Source of the DNA: Hyphomicrobiales bacterium
GTDB lineage: Bacteria; Pseudomonadota; Alphaproteobacteria; Rhizobiales; Rhizobiaceae
Reading direction: 5' to 3'
Assembly: GCA_900473805.1 (NCBI GenBank)
Contig: UCMS01000006.1
Span: 543,736-607,735, forward strand
DNA: 64,000 bases
Positions 25,016 through 35,696 of the stretch are shown one piece after another. The position numbers were made by a program, and so were the translations under genes. The notes under the pieces are model-generated. The model saw nothing but the letters and a program-made list of their open reading frames with translations. It ran no database searches and was not told the origin of the DNA. The stretch's first letter is position 1. Every line of letters starts with the position of its first letter.

Positions 25016-25555
25016 ATGAGCCGCATTCACACTCCGGCCAAGAGCCGTCTGCAGACCCTCGCCAGCAACCCGGCCCTCATTGCCCTCACGGTCGCTCTGG
25101 CGCTTGCTGGCTGCGCCAATAAGAAGAACCTGCCGAACAGCGCCGGTGACCTCGGCCTCGGCGCCGGCGGCGCAGGTGCCGCCACCCCGGGCTCGACCCA
25201 GGACTTCACCGTCAATGTCGGCGACCGCATCTTCTTCGATACGGATTCGACCTCGATCCGTGCGGATGCCGCCCAGACGCTCGACCGTCAGGCCCAGTGG
25301 CTCGCCCGTTACCCGAACTACGCCATCACCATTGAAGGTCATGCCGACGAGCGCGGCACCCGCGAATACAACCTGGCACTCGGCGCCCGCCGTGCAGCCG
25401 CGACCCGCGACTACCTCGCCCAGCGTGGTGTTCCGGCGCAGCGCATGAAGACCATCTCCTACGGCAAGGAACGTCCGGTCGCTGTATGCGACGACATCTC
25501 CTGCTGGTCGCAGAACCGCCGCGCAGTCACCGTTCTCGGTGGCGCCGGCATGTGA
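25016..25555 (+). CDS. pal: Peptidoglycan-associated lipoprotein Pal
   Basis: A 179-aa outer membrane lipoprotein with lipobox ALAGC (Cys33) and a C-terminal OmpA-like peptidoglycan-binding domain. Visible parts are FFDTDSTSIRADAAQTLDRQ, IEGHADERGTREYNLALGA and RMKTISYGKERPV. It tethers the outer membrane to peptidoglycan and is the TolA/TolB partner. It has its own promoter region and terminator. Confidence 0.97.
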   Translation: MSRIHTPAKSRLQTLASNPALIALTVALALAGCANKKNLPNSAGDLGLGAGGAGAATPGSTQDFTVNVGDRIFFDTDSTSIRADAAQTLDRQAQWLARYPNYAITIEGHADERGTREYNLALGARRAAATRDYLAQRGVPAQRMKTISYGKERPVAVCDDISCWSQNRRAVTVLGGAGM

Positions 25556-25580
25556 TCCGCAACGGATCGCCTGAACACGA

Positions 25581-25605
25581 AAGGCGGCCCCCGGGCCGCC
25601 TTTTA
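25581..25605 (+). terminator. Rho-independent terminator after pal
   Basis: Perfect stem AAGGCGGCCC/GGGCCGCCTT followed by TT, 25 nt after the pal stop. Confidence 0.85.
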
Positions 25606-25712
25606 CATTTCTCCTTAGTTTGGCCGAACTTGGTTGCTTTTTGCAGGCAATTGGAAAAATCTCCTGTCGGCGCCGGTTCGGTGCACTTCATCGCGAAAAC
25701 AGGAAAAGGGAC

Positions 25713-26690
25713 ATGAAGAAACTTGTGATGGCCGCACTGCTAGCGACGGCCTCGCTCACGGGACTGCATGGCAGCGCAGAGGCGTTCCAGCTGTTTCCGA
25801 ACGTCTCGCTCGGCCATAAGAAAGCGCCGGAGCAGCCGAAGGCCGAGGTCCACATGGCCCAGGCCACCGATCCGACCCTGCGTGTCCAGCAGCTCGAAGA
25901 AGAGATCCGCACCCTCAATGGTCGCATTGAGGAAATGAGCTTCCAGCTTCTGCAGATGCAGGAGACGATCCGCAAGCAGCAGGAAGACAACGAGTTCCGC
26001 TTCCAGGATCTTGAAAAGAAGAAGACGGGCTCGCTGACGAAACCCGTCGACGGTGGCGGTGGATCCGATTCCGTCGCCCAGATCATCACTGATACCCCCG
26101 ACGTCGGCGCCAGCGCCGACGTTTCCGGTACTGCACCCGGCGAACAGACGCTGGGTGAGATTGCGCTCGATGACAGCGGTATGCCCATTGGCGCGACGCT
26201 CAACGAAGAACCCGGCGCCAACGCTTCGGCACTGCCCGGCGTCGAGGCTCCGACTGTCGCTCCGTCGGTCACGCCACCCGCCGCCCCCAAGGAAACCGCA
26301 TCCCTGAACTCCGAGGCGGACGTCTATCAGGTCGCCTACGGCCATGTTCTCTCCGGCGATTACAGCCTGGCCGAAAGCGAATTCCGCGACTTCATCGAAG
26401 CCTATCCGAGCAGCGCCAAGATTGCAGACGCCAACTTCTGGCTCGGCGAAGCGCTCTACTCGCAGGGCAACTACAACGAGGCGGCCAAGACCTTCCTCAA
26501 CGCCCACCAGACCTACAACACCTCGCCGAAGGCGCCTGAAATGTTGCTGAAGCTCGGCATGTCGCTCGCCGCCCTCGACAACACCGAGACCGCCTGCGCG
26601 ACGCTGCGCGAAGTCTCCAAGCGTTATCCGAAAGCCTCCCGCGCCGTCGTTTCCAAGGTCGCGAGCGAGCAGAAGCGCCTGCGTTGCTGA
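25713..26690 (+). CDS. cpoB: Cell division coordinator CpoB (YbgF family)
   Basis: A 325-aa periplasmic protein: signal peptide (MKKLVMAALLATASLTG, to about residue 24), a coiled coil rich in Gln/Glu at about 55-100 (LRVQQLEEEIRTLNGRIEEM), and a linker rich in Pro/Ala. C-terminal TPR repeats start at about 195 (VYQVAYGHVLSGDYSLAESE). It coordinates peptidoglycan synthesis with Tol-Pal-driven constriction. ATG 25713 starts the signal peptide. Last gene of the tol-pal block; its stop overlaps the tilS start. Confidence 0.9.
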   Translation: MKKLVMAALLATASLTGLHGSAEAFQLFPNVSLGHKKAPEQPKAEVHMAQATDPTLRVQQLEEEIRTLNGRIEEMSFQLLQMQETIRKQQEDNEFRFQDLEKKKTGSLTKPVDGGGGSDSVAQIITDTPDVGASADVSGTAPGEQTLGEIALDDSGMPIGATLNEEPGANASALPGVEAPTVAPSVTPPAAPKETASLNSEADVYQVAYGHVLSGDYSLAESEFRDFIEAYPSSAKIADANFWLGEALYSQGNYNEAAKTFLNAHQTYNTSPKAPEMLLKLGMSLAALDNTETACATLREVSKRYPKASRAVVSKVASEQKRLRC

Positions 26691-28009
26691 TGACATCCGA
26701 GGCCGGGACATCGGTCCTGCCGGAACCTCGCATGCCGCAAGAGGCTGCTCGCGCCTTTCTCTCTTCTTTGAACAAGCCTTCCCGCCTGCTGGTTGCCATT
26801 TCTGGCGGCAGCGACTCCACCGGCCTTCTCCTCGCCCTCCTTGAGGTGCTCCGTGCCGGCAGCTTTCCCCATTCCATTTGCGCCGTCACCGTCGATCACG
26901 GACTGCGCCCCGCCTCCACCGCCGAGGCGCGCGCCGTCCAAAAACTGTGCCAGAGTCTCGAGATCCCGCACCAATCTATCCGCTGGACCGGCGACAAACC
27001 GACCACAGGCCTCTCCGCCGCCGCCCGCAATGCGCGTTACCGCATGCTCGCCGAAGCCGCCAGCGAGTTTGGAGCGGACGCCGTGGTGACCGGCCACACT
27101 CTCGACGATCAGGTCGAGACGATTACCATGCGTTCGGAACGATCCGCGGAGGGCGCACTCGGTCTTTCTGGCATGGCCGCCGCCACCCTTTACGAACGCC
27201 GTCTGTGGATCCTGCGCCCGTTCTTGGCGACCACACGCGCCGCCATTCGCGATTTCGTCAACAGCGCAGGGCACGGCTGGATCGATGACCCGAGCAACGA
27301 AGATCTTCGCTCCGAACGGGTCCGTATCCGGCAGCGGCAAATCTCCCCCGACCTGCGCGCGATCGCCAGGGCTGGCGCGGAACGGCGGGCGCTTTCGACA
27401 CGCGCCGCCGCGTGGCTGGCAGATCATGCCGAGGTCATCGGTGATGGAGCCTTGCGCCTGCGTTTAAACAGCGATGCGTGGGCAGAGACAACCGAAGCCC
27501 GGCATGTCCTCGCTACACTCTCCGCAATCCTTGGGGGGCGGCCGCACCGCCCCGCAACGCACGCGATGGAACGGCTGGGCGCGCAGAGTTCGACGAAGAG
27601 GGACTTTGCGCAAACGCTCTCCGGTTGCCTCGTCGTCTGTCGAAAATTGGATTTGTTCCTCACGCGCGAGAGGCGCGGTCTTTTGCCGCTCCCCCTGCCC
27701 TCCGGAGCGAGCGCCGTCTGGGACGGACGCTACGAGATCGTCAACGACAGCGGCACCGATGTCATCGTTTCGCCTGGTCCGGCGCCAGAGATCGCGCCTG
27801 ATTTACCCCACCGTATTCGTCTCGCCATGGCCGGAAACTGCCCGCAGATCCGGCGTTTCTGCGCGACCACGGACACCAACGCCCCGGCCGTCACCGTCAC
27901 CCCGCGGCTCTCTGTCTTCGATCAGTTCCTGCCCGACTTCGATCTTCCGCTCGCCGACGAGATCGCGCGTCTTTTCGGCCGGGAACCTGCAATTGCCTGT
28001 CCCGTTTAA
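26690..28009 (+). CDS. tilS: tRNA(Ile)-lysidine synthase
   Basis: A 439-aa N-type PP-loop ATPase with SGGSDS (VAISGGSDSTG, about 37-47), TVDHGLRP and TGHTLDDQVET. It lysidinylates the CAU anticodon of tRNA(Ile2), allowing AUA decoding, and is essential. ATG 26690 overlaps the cpoB stop (TGATG); a TTG at 26684 is the alternative. The C-terminal region is weakly conserved, as usual. Confidence 0.95.
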   Translation: MTSEAGTSVLPEPRMPQEAARAFLSSLNKPSRLLVAISGGSDSTGLLLALLEVLRAGSFPHSICAVTVDHGLRPASTAEARAVQKLCQSLEIPHQSIRWTGDKPTTGLSAAARNARYRMLAEAASEFGADAVVTGHTLDDQVETITMRSERSAEGALGLSGMAAATLYERRLWILRPFLATTRAAIRDFVNSAGHGWIDDPSNEDLRSERVRIRQRQISPDLRAIARAGAERRALSTRAAAWLADHAEVIGDGALRLRLNSDAWAETTEARHVLATLSAILGGRPHRPATHAMERLGAQSSTKRDFAQTLSGCLVVCRKLDLFLTRERRGLLPLPLPSGASAVWDGRYEIVNDSGTDVIVSPGPAPEIAPDLPHRIRLAMAGNCPQIRRFCATTDTNAPAVTVTPRLSVFDQFLPDFDLPLADEIARLFGREPAIACPV

Positions 28010-28129
28010 GACTTATTGACGGAAAACGATGGGAGAGGGCCGGTTTGCCTTGGCAATGGCGCAGTGCGCTCCTATGTTAGCCGGTAAGATAGCGGGGTTC
28101 CGTCCCGCAGCACATGTTCGGGGAATTCC

Positions 28130-30061
<1,932 letters not shown>

Positions 30062-30086
30062 GCGGATCTTGACCTGATAGACGCAG

Positions 30087-30112
30087 AGGCCGCCCACCCG
30101 GGCGGCCTTTTT
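30087..30112 (+). terminator. Rho-independent terminator after ftsH
   Basis: Stem AGGCCGCC/GGCGGCCT followed by TTTTTC, 26 nt after the ftsH stop. Confidence 0.88.
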
Positions 30113-30294
30113 CGTTGCCGCCGACGCGACACGGAAGAAGCGACAGCATTGGTAACGGGATGTAATCAGTTTTTGCCGTAATTTATGTGTTCTTTGCCGC
30201 GAACTGTGGCATGAGCAGCCGACCTATTGGCGTCGGTGCGCCCTTAACCGGGCCTGAGCCGGCAGCCGCCCGGCATGGACTTGAAGGAAAACAG

Positions 30295-31650
30295 ATGACA
30301 CGTCGTTATTTTGGCACCGATGGCATTCGCGGTCTGTCGAACCGATTCCCGATGACGCCGGACCTCGCCATGCGCGTCGGCATTGCCGCCGGCACGATTT
30401 TTCGCCGTGGCGGCCATCGCCACAGAGTGGTGATCGGCAAGGATACCCGCCTCTCCGGTTACATGCTTGAAAACGCCATGGTCGCGGGCTTCACCGCAGC
30501 CGGCCTCGACGCCTTCGTCCTTGGCCCGATCCCGACGCCGGCCGTTGCCATGCTCACCCGTTCGCTCCGCTGCGATCTCGGCGTCATGATCTCCGCCTCT
30601 CACAATCCCTTCGCCGACAACGGCATCAAGCTCTTCGGCCCAGATGGCTACAAGCTCTCCGACGAGCTGGAACTGCAGATCGAGGAGCTGCTGGAAAAGG
30701 ATATCTATGGCCAGCTGGCAGCGCCGACGGAAATCGGCCGCGCCAAGCGTATCGACGGCGTTCACGACCGGTATGTTGAATTTGCCAAACGCACCCTGCC
30801 CCGCGACGTGACGCTGCACGGGCTTCGCGTTGCCATCGATTGCGCAAACGGCGCCGCCTACAAGGTCGCGCCGGCCGCACTTTGGGAACTCGGCGCCGAT
30901 GTGGTGACCATCGGCAACGAACCGAACGGCACCAACATCAATCTCGATTGCGGCTCCACCCATCCGGAGGCGCTGCAGAAGAAGGTTCACGAAGTCCGTG
31001 CCGACATCGGCATTGCCCTCGATGGCGATGCCGACCGTGTCATCATCGTTGACGAGAATGGCACCGTGATCGACGGCGACCAACTGATGGCCGTTGTCGC
31101 GGAAACCTGGGCACAGGATGGGACGCTGCGCGGCAACGGCATTGTCGCCACCGTGATGTCCAATCTCGGCCTCGAGCGCTTCCTCGGCGACAAGGGTCTC
31201 ACCCTTGCCCGCACCAAGGTCGGCGACCGCTACGTCGTCGAGCACATGCGCAGCCACGACTTCAATGTCGGCGGTGAACAGTCGGGCCATATCGTTCTGT
31301 CCGACCATGGAACGACCGGCGACGGCCTCGTGGCCGCCCTGCAGATCCTCGCCGCCGTCAAGCGCACCGGCAAGACCGTCAGCGAAATCTGCCACCGCTT
31401 CGATCCCGTGCCGCAACTGTTGCGCAACGTCCGCTTCTCCGGTGGCAAGCCGCTCGAGGACGCTACGGTCAAGCAGGCGATTGCGGACGCAGAAGCCGAA
31501 CTCGCCAAGTCCGGCCGTCTCGTCATCCGCCCCTCAGGCACCGAGCCGCTGATCCGCGTGATGGCCGAAGGCGACGACAAGGAACAGGTCGAACGCATCG
31601 TCAATGGCCTCGTTGACGTCATCGCCAGCGTTCGCAGCGCTGCCGCCTGA
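30295..31650 (+). CDS. glmM: Phosphoglucosamine mutase
   Basis: A 451-aa alpha-D-phosphohexomutase with catalytic phosphoserine Ser102 in [12 protein letters not shown], metal loop DGDADR and phosphate-binding [12 protein letters not shown]. It converts glucosamine-6-P to glucosamine-1-P for UDP-GlcNAc, feeding peptidoglycan and LPS. ATG 30295 follows AAGGAAA; the open frame back to 30187 is not family-like. The ftsH-glmM order is common in Rhizobiales, but a terminator separates them here. Confidence 0.97.
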   Translation: MTRRYFGTDGIRGLSNRFPMTPDLAMRVGIAAGTIFRRGGHRHRVVIGKDTRLSGYMLENAMVAGFTAAGLDAFVLGPIPTPAVAMLTRSLRCDLGVMISASHNPFADNGIKLFGPDGYKLSDELELQIEELLEKDIYGQLAAPTEIGRAKRIDGVHDRYVEFAKRTLPRDVTLHGLRVAIDCANGAAYKVAPAALWELGADVVTIGNEPNGTNINLDCGSTHPEALQKKVHEVRADIGIALDGDADRVIIVDENGTVIDGDQLMAVVAETWAQDGTLRGNGIVATVMSNLGLERFLGDKGLTLARTKVGDRYVVEHMRSHDFNVGGEQSGHIVLSDHGTTGDGLVAALQILAAVKRTGKTVSEICHRFDPVPQLLRNVRFSGGKPLEDATVKQAIADAEAELAKSGRLVIRPSGTEPLIRVMAEGDDKEQVERIVNGLVDVIASVRSAAA

Positions 31651-31685
31651 GACACGAAATCCACCGCCGCATCCAAGGCGAAATG

Positions 31686-31724
31686 CAAGAAGCCCGGCTG
31701 TTCACACAGCCGGGCTTCTTGTTT
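31686..31724. terminator. Bidirectional terminator between glmM and the YebC gene
   Basis: Perfect 15-bp stem CAAGAAGCCCGGCTG/CAGCCGGGCTTCTTG with a 6-nt loop, followed by TTT on plus and TTGCATTTC on minus. It serves the two convergent genes. Confidence 0.9.
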
Positions 31725-31743
31725 CAACAGACGTATTGGGCGA

Positions 31744-32490
31744 TCAGGCGGAGAGCTTCGCCATGACTTCGTCCGACACTTCGAAGTTCGAATAGACGTT
31801 CTGCACGTCGTCATCGTCTTCCAGCGTGTCGATCAGCTTCATCAGCGAAGTCGCCTTGTCCTCGTCGACTTCGATGGTGTTCTGCGGCTTCCAGATCGCC
31901 TTGACGGACTCGGCTGCGCCCAGCACCTCTTCGAGTGCCTTCGAAACCTCGTTCATGTCCTCGAAGGCGCAGTAGATGGTGTGGCCGTCTTCATCGGAAA
32001 CGACGTCTTCAGCACCGGCTTCGATTGCCGCTTCCATCACCTTGTCGGCGTCGCCGACGGAGGCCTTGTAGGTGATCTCGCCGACATGGTCGAAGGAGAA
32101 GGACACCGAGCCGGTTTCGCCCAGCGCGCCGCCGGCCTTGGAGAAGGTCGAACGTACGGAGGAAGCAGTGCGGTTGCGATTGTCGGTCAGCGTCTCGACG
32201 ATGACGGCAACGCCGCCCGGACCGTAACCTTCGTAGCGGATCGCGTCATAGGTCTCGGCATCGGCGCCCGATGCCTTCTTGATCGCGCGCTCGATATTGT
32301 CCTTCGGCATCGACTGCGCCTTGGCGTTCTGCACGGCGAGACGAAGGGCCGCGTTCATCGCCGGATCGGGCAGACCGGTCTTGGCGGCAACGGTGATTTC
32401 GCGTGCGAGCTTGGAGAACATCTTGGAGCGGATACCGTCCTGTTTCCCCTTGCGGTGCATGATGTTTTTGAACTGTGAATGGCCAGCCAT
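31744..32490 (-). CDS. YebC/PmpR family protein
   Basis: A 248-aa protein with the signature N-terminus [31 protein letters not shown] and [14 protein letters not shown]. The family was annotated as transcriptional regulators; members are now linked to translation (relief of ribosome stalling at proline stretches). Cytoplasmic, single gene, convergent with glmM. In other bacteria it often sits upstream of ruvC; in this window it is about 16 kb away. Confidence 0.95.
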   Translation of the reverse strand: MAGHSQFKNIMHRKGKQDGIRSKMFSKLAREITVAAKTGLPDPAMNAALRLAVQNAKAQSMPKDNIERAIKKASGADAETYDAIRYEGYGPGGVAVIVETLTDNRNRTASSVRSTFSKAGGALGETGSVSFSFDHVGEITYKASVGDADKVMEAAIEAGAEDVVSDEDGHTIYCAFEDMNEVSKALEEVLGAAESVKAIWKPQNTIEVDEDKATSLMKLIDTLEDDDDVQNVYSNFEVSDEVMAKLSA

Positions 32491-32649
32491 GGCACCCCTG
32501 ATCAGGTCTGAATGTTCGGAATGGCCGCCTTATACGGGCGATTGGGGTCCTGTTCAAGGCCACGACCGACAAGGAACTCGTCTCGCGCCCGGAACAAGTG
32601 GATGCGCTGCTCGTTGCTCTCCTCGCTAAACGACAAGGAGACAGGACAG

Positions 32650-33153
32650 ATGGCAAGCTTCAGCGAAGCCCGCGAAAACCCGGTGGAACAGCTCTGGGAA
32701 GAGATCGAAGATATCCATGCCGGCATGCTCGGTCTCGCCGGGTCCGACATGCATATGCGGCCCATGGCCCCCTTCGCCGATCACCGCACCAACACCATTT
32801 GGTTCTTCACCAAGACCGACACGGACCTCGTCAAGGCCCTGCGACCCGGTAGTCGCGGACATTTCTGCGTCGTCGGCAAGAACCATGACTATCACGCCTG
32901 CCTCTCCGGCCCGCTGACAGCCGTCAAGGACAGTGCGAAAATCGATGAGTACTGGAACTCGGTTGTTGCAGCCTGGTACGAAGGCGGCAAGTCCGATCCC
33001 AGCCTCATCCTTCTGTCGTTGTCTCTCGACGACGGCGAGATCTGGGCGTCCACTGGCAGCACCGTCAAGTTCGGCTGGGAGATCGCCAAGGCGAACCTTG
33101 ATCCGGAAAAGATGCCGGATGTCGGCGTCCACCGCCACGTGCGTTTTGCCTGA
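32650..33153 (+). CDS. Pyridoxamine 5'-phosphate oxidase-like general stress protein
   Basis: A 167-aa split-barrel flavin-binding protein of the general-stress-protein-26 type: MRPMAPFADHRTNTIWFFT, LRPGSRGHFCVVGKNHDY, CLSGPLTAVKDSAKIDEYW and IWASTGSTVKFGWEIAKA. It probably binds FMN or F420-like flavins; reaction unknown. ATG 32650 has an AAGGAGA Shine-Dalgarno; the extended frame to 32512 overlaps the divergent YebC promoter and is rejected. Confidence 0.85.
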   Translation: MASFSEARENPVEQLWEEIEDIHAGMLGLAGSDMHMRPMAPFADHRTNTIWFFTKTDTDLVKALRPGSRGHFCVVGKNHDYHACLSGPLTAVKDSAKIDEYWNSVVAAWYEGGKSDPSLILLSLSLDDGEIWASTGSTVKFGWEIAKANLDPEKMPDVGVHRHVRFA

Positions 33154-33162
33154 TCAGCCTGG

Positions 33163-34005
33163 TCAAACGCCCGCCAGAACCAAGATCAGCGGCTTCTTCG
33201 GCAAGGTCCGCATGGACACCGTGAAGCCGCTGTTTTGTGACCGCTCGATATCGAAACTGTCATCGAACATTGCCAAAAAGCTTTCGACGACAGCGCCACG
33301 CCGGTGCATGGGTAGGACGACGGCAGAGCGTAACCGCTCGATGGTCCGGCTCATGCTCTGGGCGCCCATCGTCAGCCCACCGTCCACCGGCACCATCACA
33401 ATATCCAACCGGCCGATCTCTGCATAATGCGCGTCGGTGAGTTCGTGATGCAGATGGCCGAGATGGCCGATGCAGAGGCCCGCAACCTCGAAAATGAAGA
33501 TCGAATTGCCGTTAGGCTCGAATTCCCCTCCCCAGCTGCGAATATCGGTCGAGACATTGCGAACATAGGTGTCGCCGACAACGACGCGGTGTTCGATCTT
33601 CTCGCCCGGCTGCGCGGCATTCCACCCTTGCAGCACGGTTGCGATCGCGGGATCCGGGTTGAGCGTGTAGTGGCTCGAATGCGCCTTGTTCATCGTCACG
33701 ACATCGGGCGTGCGGGATGTGCGAAGCCAGCCATTGAAGTCGGTGGCAATCGAGACGCCGCCGGGTGTGTCGATCTGAAAGGTCGAGTGCCCGACGAAGC
33801 TGATCGTGACATCTTCCTGAAGCTGCGCAGGAATGACGGCTCCACCGAAAGTGCCTGAGGGCTTGAAGCTTGCAAACTGAACCTGCGGTAGGGCTTCCGC
33901 AATCAGCTGGCACTGGCTGACCGGCGGACGCTCTGTGTCCTGTGCCAGCGCATGTTGCGCGACCAGAACCACGGCTAGGCTCGAAAACACCAGTCTCAGC
34001 ATCAT
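33163..34005 (-). CDS. Secreted MBL-fold (UlaG-like) metallohydrolase-type protein
   Basis: A 280-aa protein with a signal peptide (MMLRLVFSSLAVVLVAQHALAQ), then an MBL-like core: DVTISFVGHSTFQIDTPGGV, IATDFNGW, MNKAHSSHYT in place of the usual HxHxDH, LCIGHLGHLHHELT and LPMHRRGAVV. Altered ligand spacing (HSSHY) suggests a divergent metal site. Periplasmic; substrate unknown. Convergent with the stress-protein gene (9-bp gap). ATG 34005 was chosen to begin the signal peptide. Confidence 0.75.
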   Translation of the reverse strand: MMLRLVFSSLAVVLVAQHALAQDTERPPVSQCQLIAEALPQVQFASFKPSGTFGGAVIPAQLQEDVTISFVGHSTFQIDTPGGVSIATDFNGWLRTSRTPDVVTMNKAHSSHYTLNPDPAIATVLQGWNAAQPGEKIEHRVVVGDTYVRNVSTDIRSWGGEFEPNGNSIFIFEVAGLCIGHLGHLHHELTDAHYAEIGRLDIVMVPVDGGLTMGAQSMSRTIERLRSAVVLPMHRRGAVVESFLAMFDDSFDIERSQNSGFTVSMRTLPKKPLILVLAGV

Positions 34006-34116
34006 GCCGCTCCCGCATCGCTCGCGTGTCCTCGGTAAGGAGAATGCGGGAGAGGCTGGCGGGCGTAAAGCAGCCCGACCGGCAGATGGCGTCACAATGG
34101 TGTTATCGGGTCGCGA

Positions 34117-34941
34117 TCAGGCCCAGAACGACGGAATGGTTTCGGCAAGCCGCGGCCCGATCCTGAGTGGCGCGATCTTTTCGGCCAAGCCCGTCGCATC
34201 GGAAATCTCGACGCCGACGCCGCAGATGGTTGCCGGACCACTCGCAGCCTCGAAACGCCCCTTCGGCATCTTCGAGATGAAGCGATTGAGCGGTTCTTCC
34301 TTCTCCATGCCGAGCGAGGAGTCGTAGTCGCCACACATGCCGGCATCCGACATATAGGCCGTGCCCCCATTCAGGATCTGATGGTCGGCAGTCGGGACAT
34401 GGGTATGGGTCCCGACGACGAAGCTCGCACGGCCATCGACGAAATGGCCGAAGCACTGCTTTTCGCTCGTCGCTTCCGCATGGAAATCGAAGACGATCAC
34501 GTCGGCCTGTTCCTTCAGCGGGCAGGCAGCCAGGATTGTCTCAGCCGACTTGAAGGGATCGTCGAGCTCGGGGTGCATGAAGACGCGGCCCATGATGTTG
34601 GCTACGAGCACGCGCGCGCCGTTGCGGGCATAGAACAGTCCCGAGCCCTTGCCCGGCGTTCCCGCCGGATAATTGGCAGGCCGCAGGAACTGGTCGTGCC
34701 GGGTGCAGAAGGAGACGGCCTCCTTTTGGTCCCAGACATGATTGCCCGTGGTGACAACATCAGCGCCGGCATTGATGGTTTCGAGATAGATGTCCTCGGT
34801 AATCCCGAAGCCGCCGGCGGCGTTCTCGCCATTGACGATGACGAAATCCAGTTTCAGATCGGAGATCAGACCCGGCAACCGCTCCCACACAGCCGTCCGT
34901 CCGGTCTTGCCCACCATATCTCCGAGAAACAGAAGTCGCAT
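34117..34941 (-). CDS. YmdB-type metallophosphoesterase (TIGR00282 family)
   Basis: A 274-aa protein with the dinuclear-metal motifs FLGDMVGKTGR (residues 4-14), VNGENAAGGFG, TTGNHVWD, FDFHAEATSEK and GTHTHVPTAD. Homologues hydrolyse 2',3'- or 3',5'-cyclic nucleotides. Start ATG 34941 (MRLLFLGD) matches the family; a TTG three codons upstream is possible. It follows the 5-FCL gene by 9 nt, so they form an operon. Confidence 0.9.
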   Translation of the reverse strand: MRLLFLGDMVGKTGRTAVWERLPGLISDLKLDFVIVNGENAAGGFGITEDIYLETINAGADVVTTGNHVWDQKEAVSFCTRHDQFLRPANYPAGTPGKGSGLFYARNGARVLVANIMGRVFMHPELDDPFKSAETILAACPLKEQADVIVFDFHAEATSEKQCFGHFVDGRASFVVGTHTHVPTADHQILNGGTAYMSDAGMCGDYDSSLGMEKEEPLNRFISKMPKGRFEAASGPATICGVGVEISDATGLAEKIAPLRIGPRLAETIPSFWA

Positions 34942-34950
34942 TTCGTCCAA

Positions 34951-35532
34951 TCACTCCATGAATGTTCTGAGGCCACTTTCCGTCAGAACGGCCTCGAGCC
35001 GGACGTCATGCGCTTCATCGGGCACTTCTGCCACCTCCTGACAGTCGAATGCAATGCCGATGAGGCGCGGATTGCGTCCTTTTTCCCGCAAACGCGCGAT
35101 TGCGCGGTCATAATGGCCCGCTCCATAGCCGATCCGGTTGCCCCTGGCATCGAATGCCGAGAGCGGCACGAGCAGCAAGTCGGGATCCAGGACCTCGGCC
35201 TCCGGCCCGGGGCCGCGCGTCCCGAACCCGGTGTCGACCAGTTCCGCGCCGGTAACGAGTTCGCGAAACACAATGGTTTCCCTGTCCAGCACCACCGGCA
35301 GACAGAGACGCGCGCCGCGCGCCTTCAAGCGCGCCATCAAGGGCCGGATATCGGCTTCCGAACGGATCGGGAAAAAGCCGGAGACCACCGCGCCCGGCTC
35401 GATGGCGATCGCCTGGCCCGCGAAGTCTGCCATCGCCAGACTGTGCTCCAAGCGGACCGCCGGATCAATCTGGTCACGCAGGCTCAGCCGCTCCTTACGC
35501 AAGACCGCCTTCAAAGCGCTTTTATCACTCAT
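34951..35532 (-). CDS. 5-formyltetrahydrofolate cyclo-ligase
   Basis: A 193-aa protein with an N-terminal ATP-binding region (LRKERLSLRDQI), the substrate pocket VSGFFPIRSEADIRPLM and the C-terminal GYGAGHYDRAIARL motif (variant of GYGxGYYDR). It converts 5-formyl-THF to 5,10-methenyl-THF with ATP. In many bacteria this gene accompanies 6S RNA; here a chemoreceptor separates it from the 6S-like locus at 37.9 kb. Confidence 0.93.
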   Translation of the reverse strand: MSDKSALKAVLRKERLSLRDQIDPAVRLEHSLAMADFAGQAIAIEPGAVVSGFFPIRSEADIRPLMARLKARGARLCLPVVLDRETIVFRELVTGAELVDTGFGTRGPGPEAEVLDPDLLLVPLSAFDARGNRIGYGAGHYDRAIARLREKGRNPRLIGIAFDCQEVAEVPDEAHDVRLEAVLTESGLRTFME

Positions 35533-35696
35533 TTTCGCCTCCGAAGCCGCAGACCCGCCAAATTTGGGGAGAAAATCCGGGCAATTTCTTCAATTTTGCC
35601 ATTTATCAAGCCATCCGCAAAATCCCCTGAAAAACCAAGGATTAACAGTATTGGCTTATACTAAAGCCCAAGCAAACGTTTTAGGGACACTTTTGC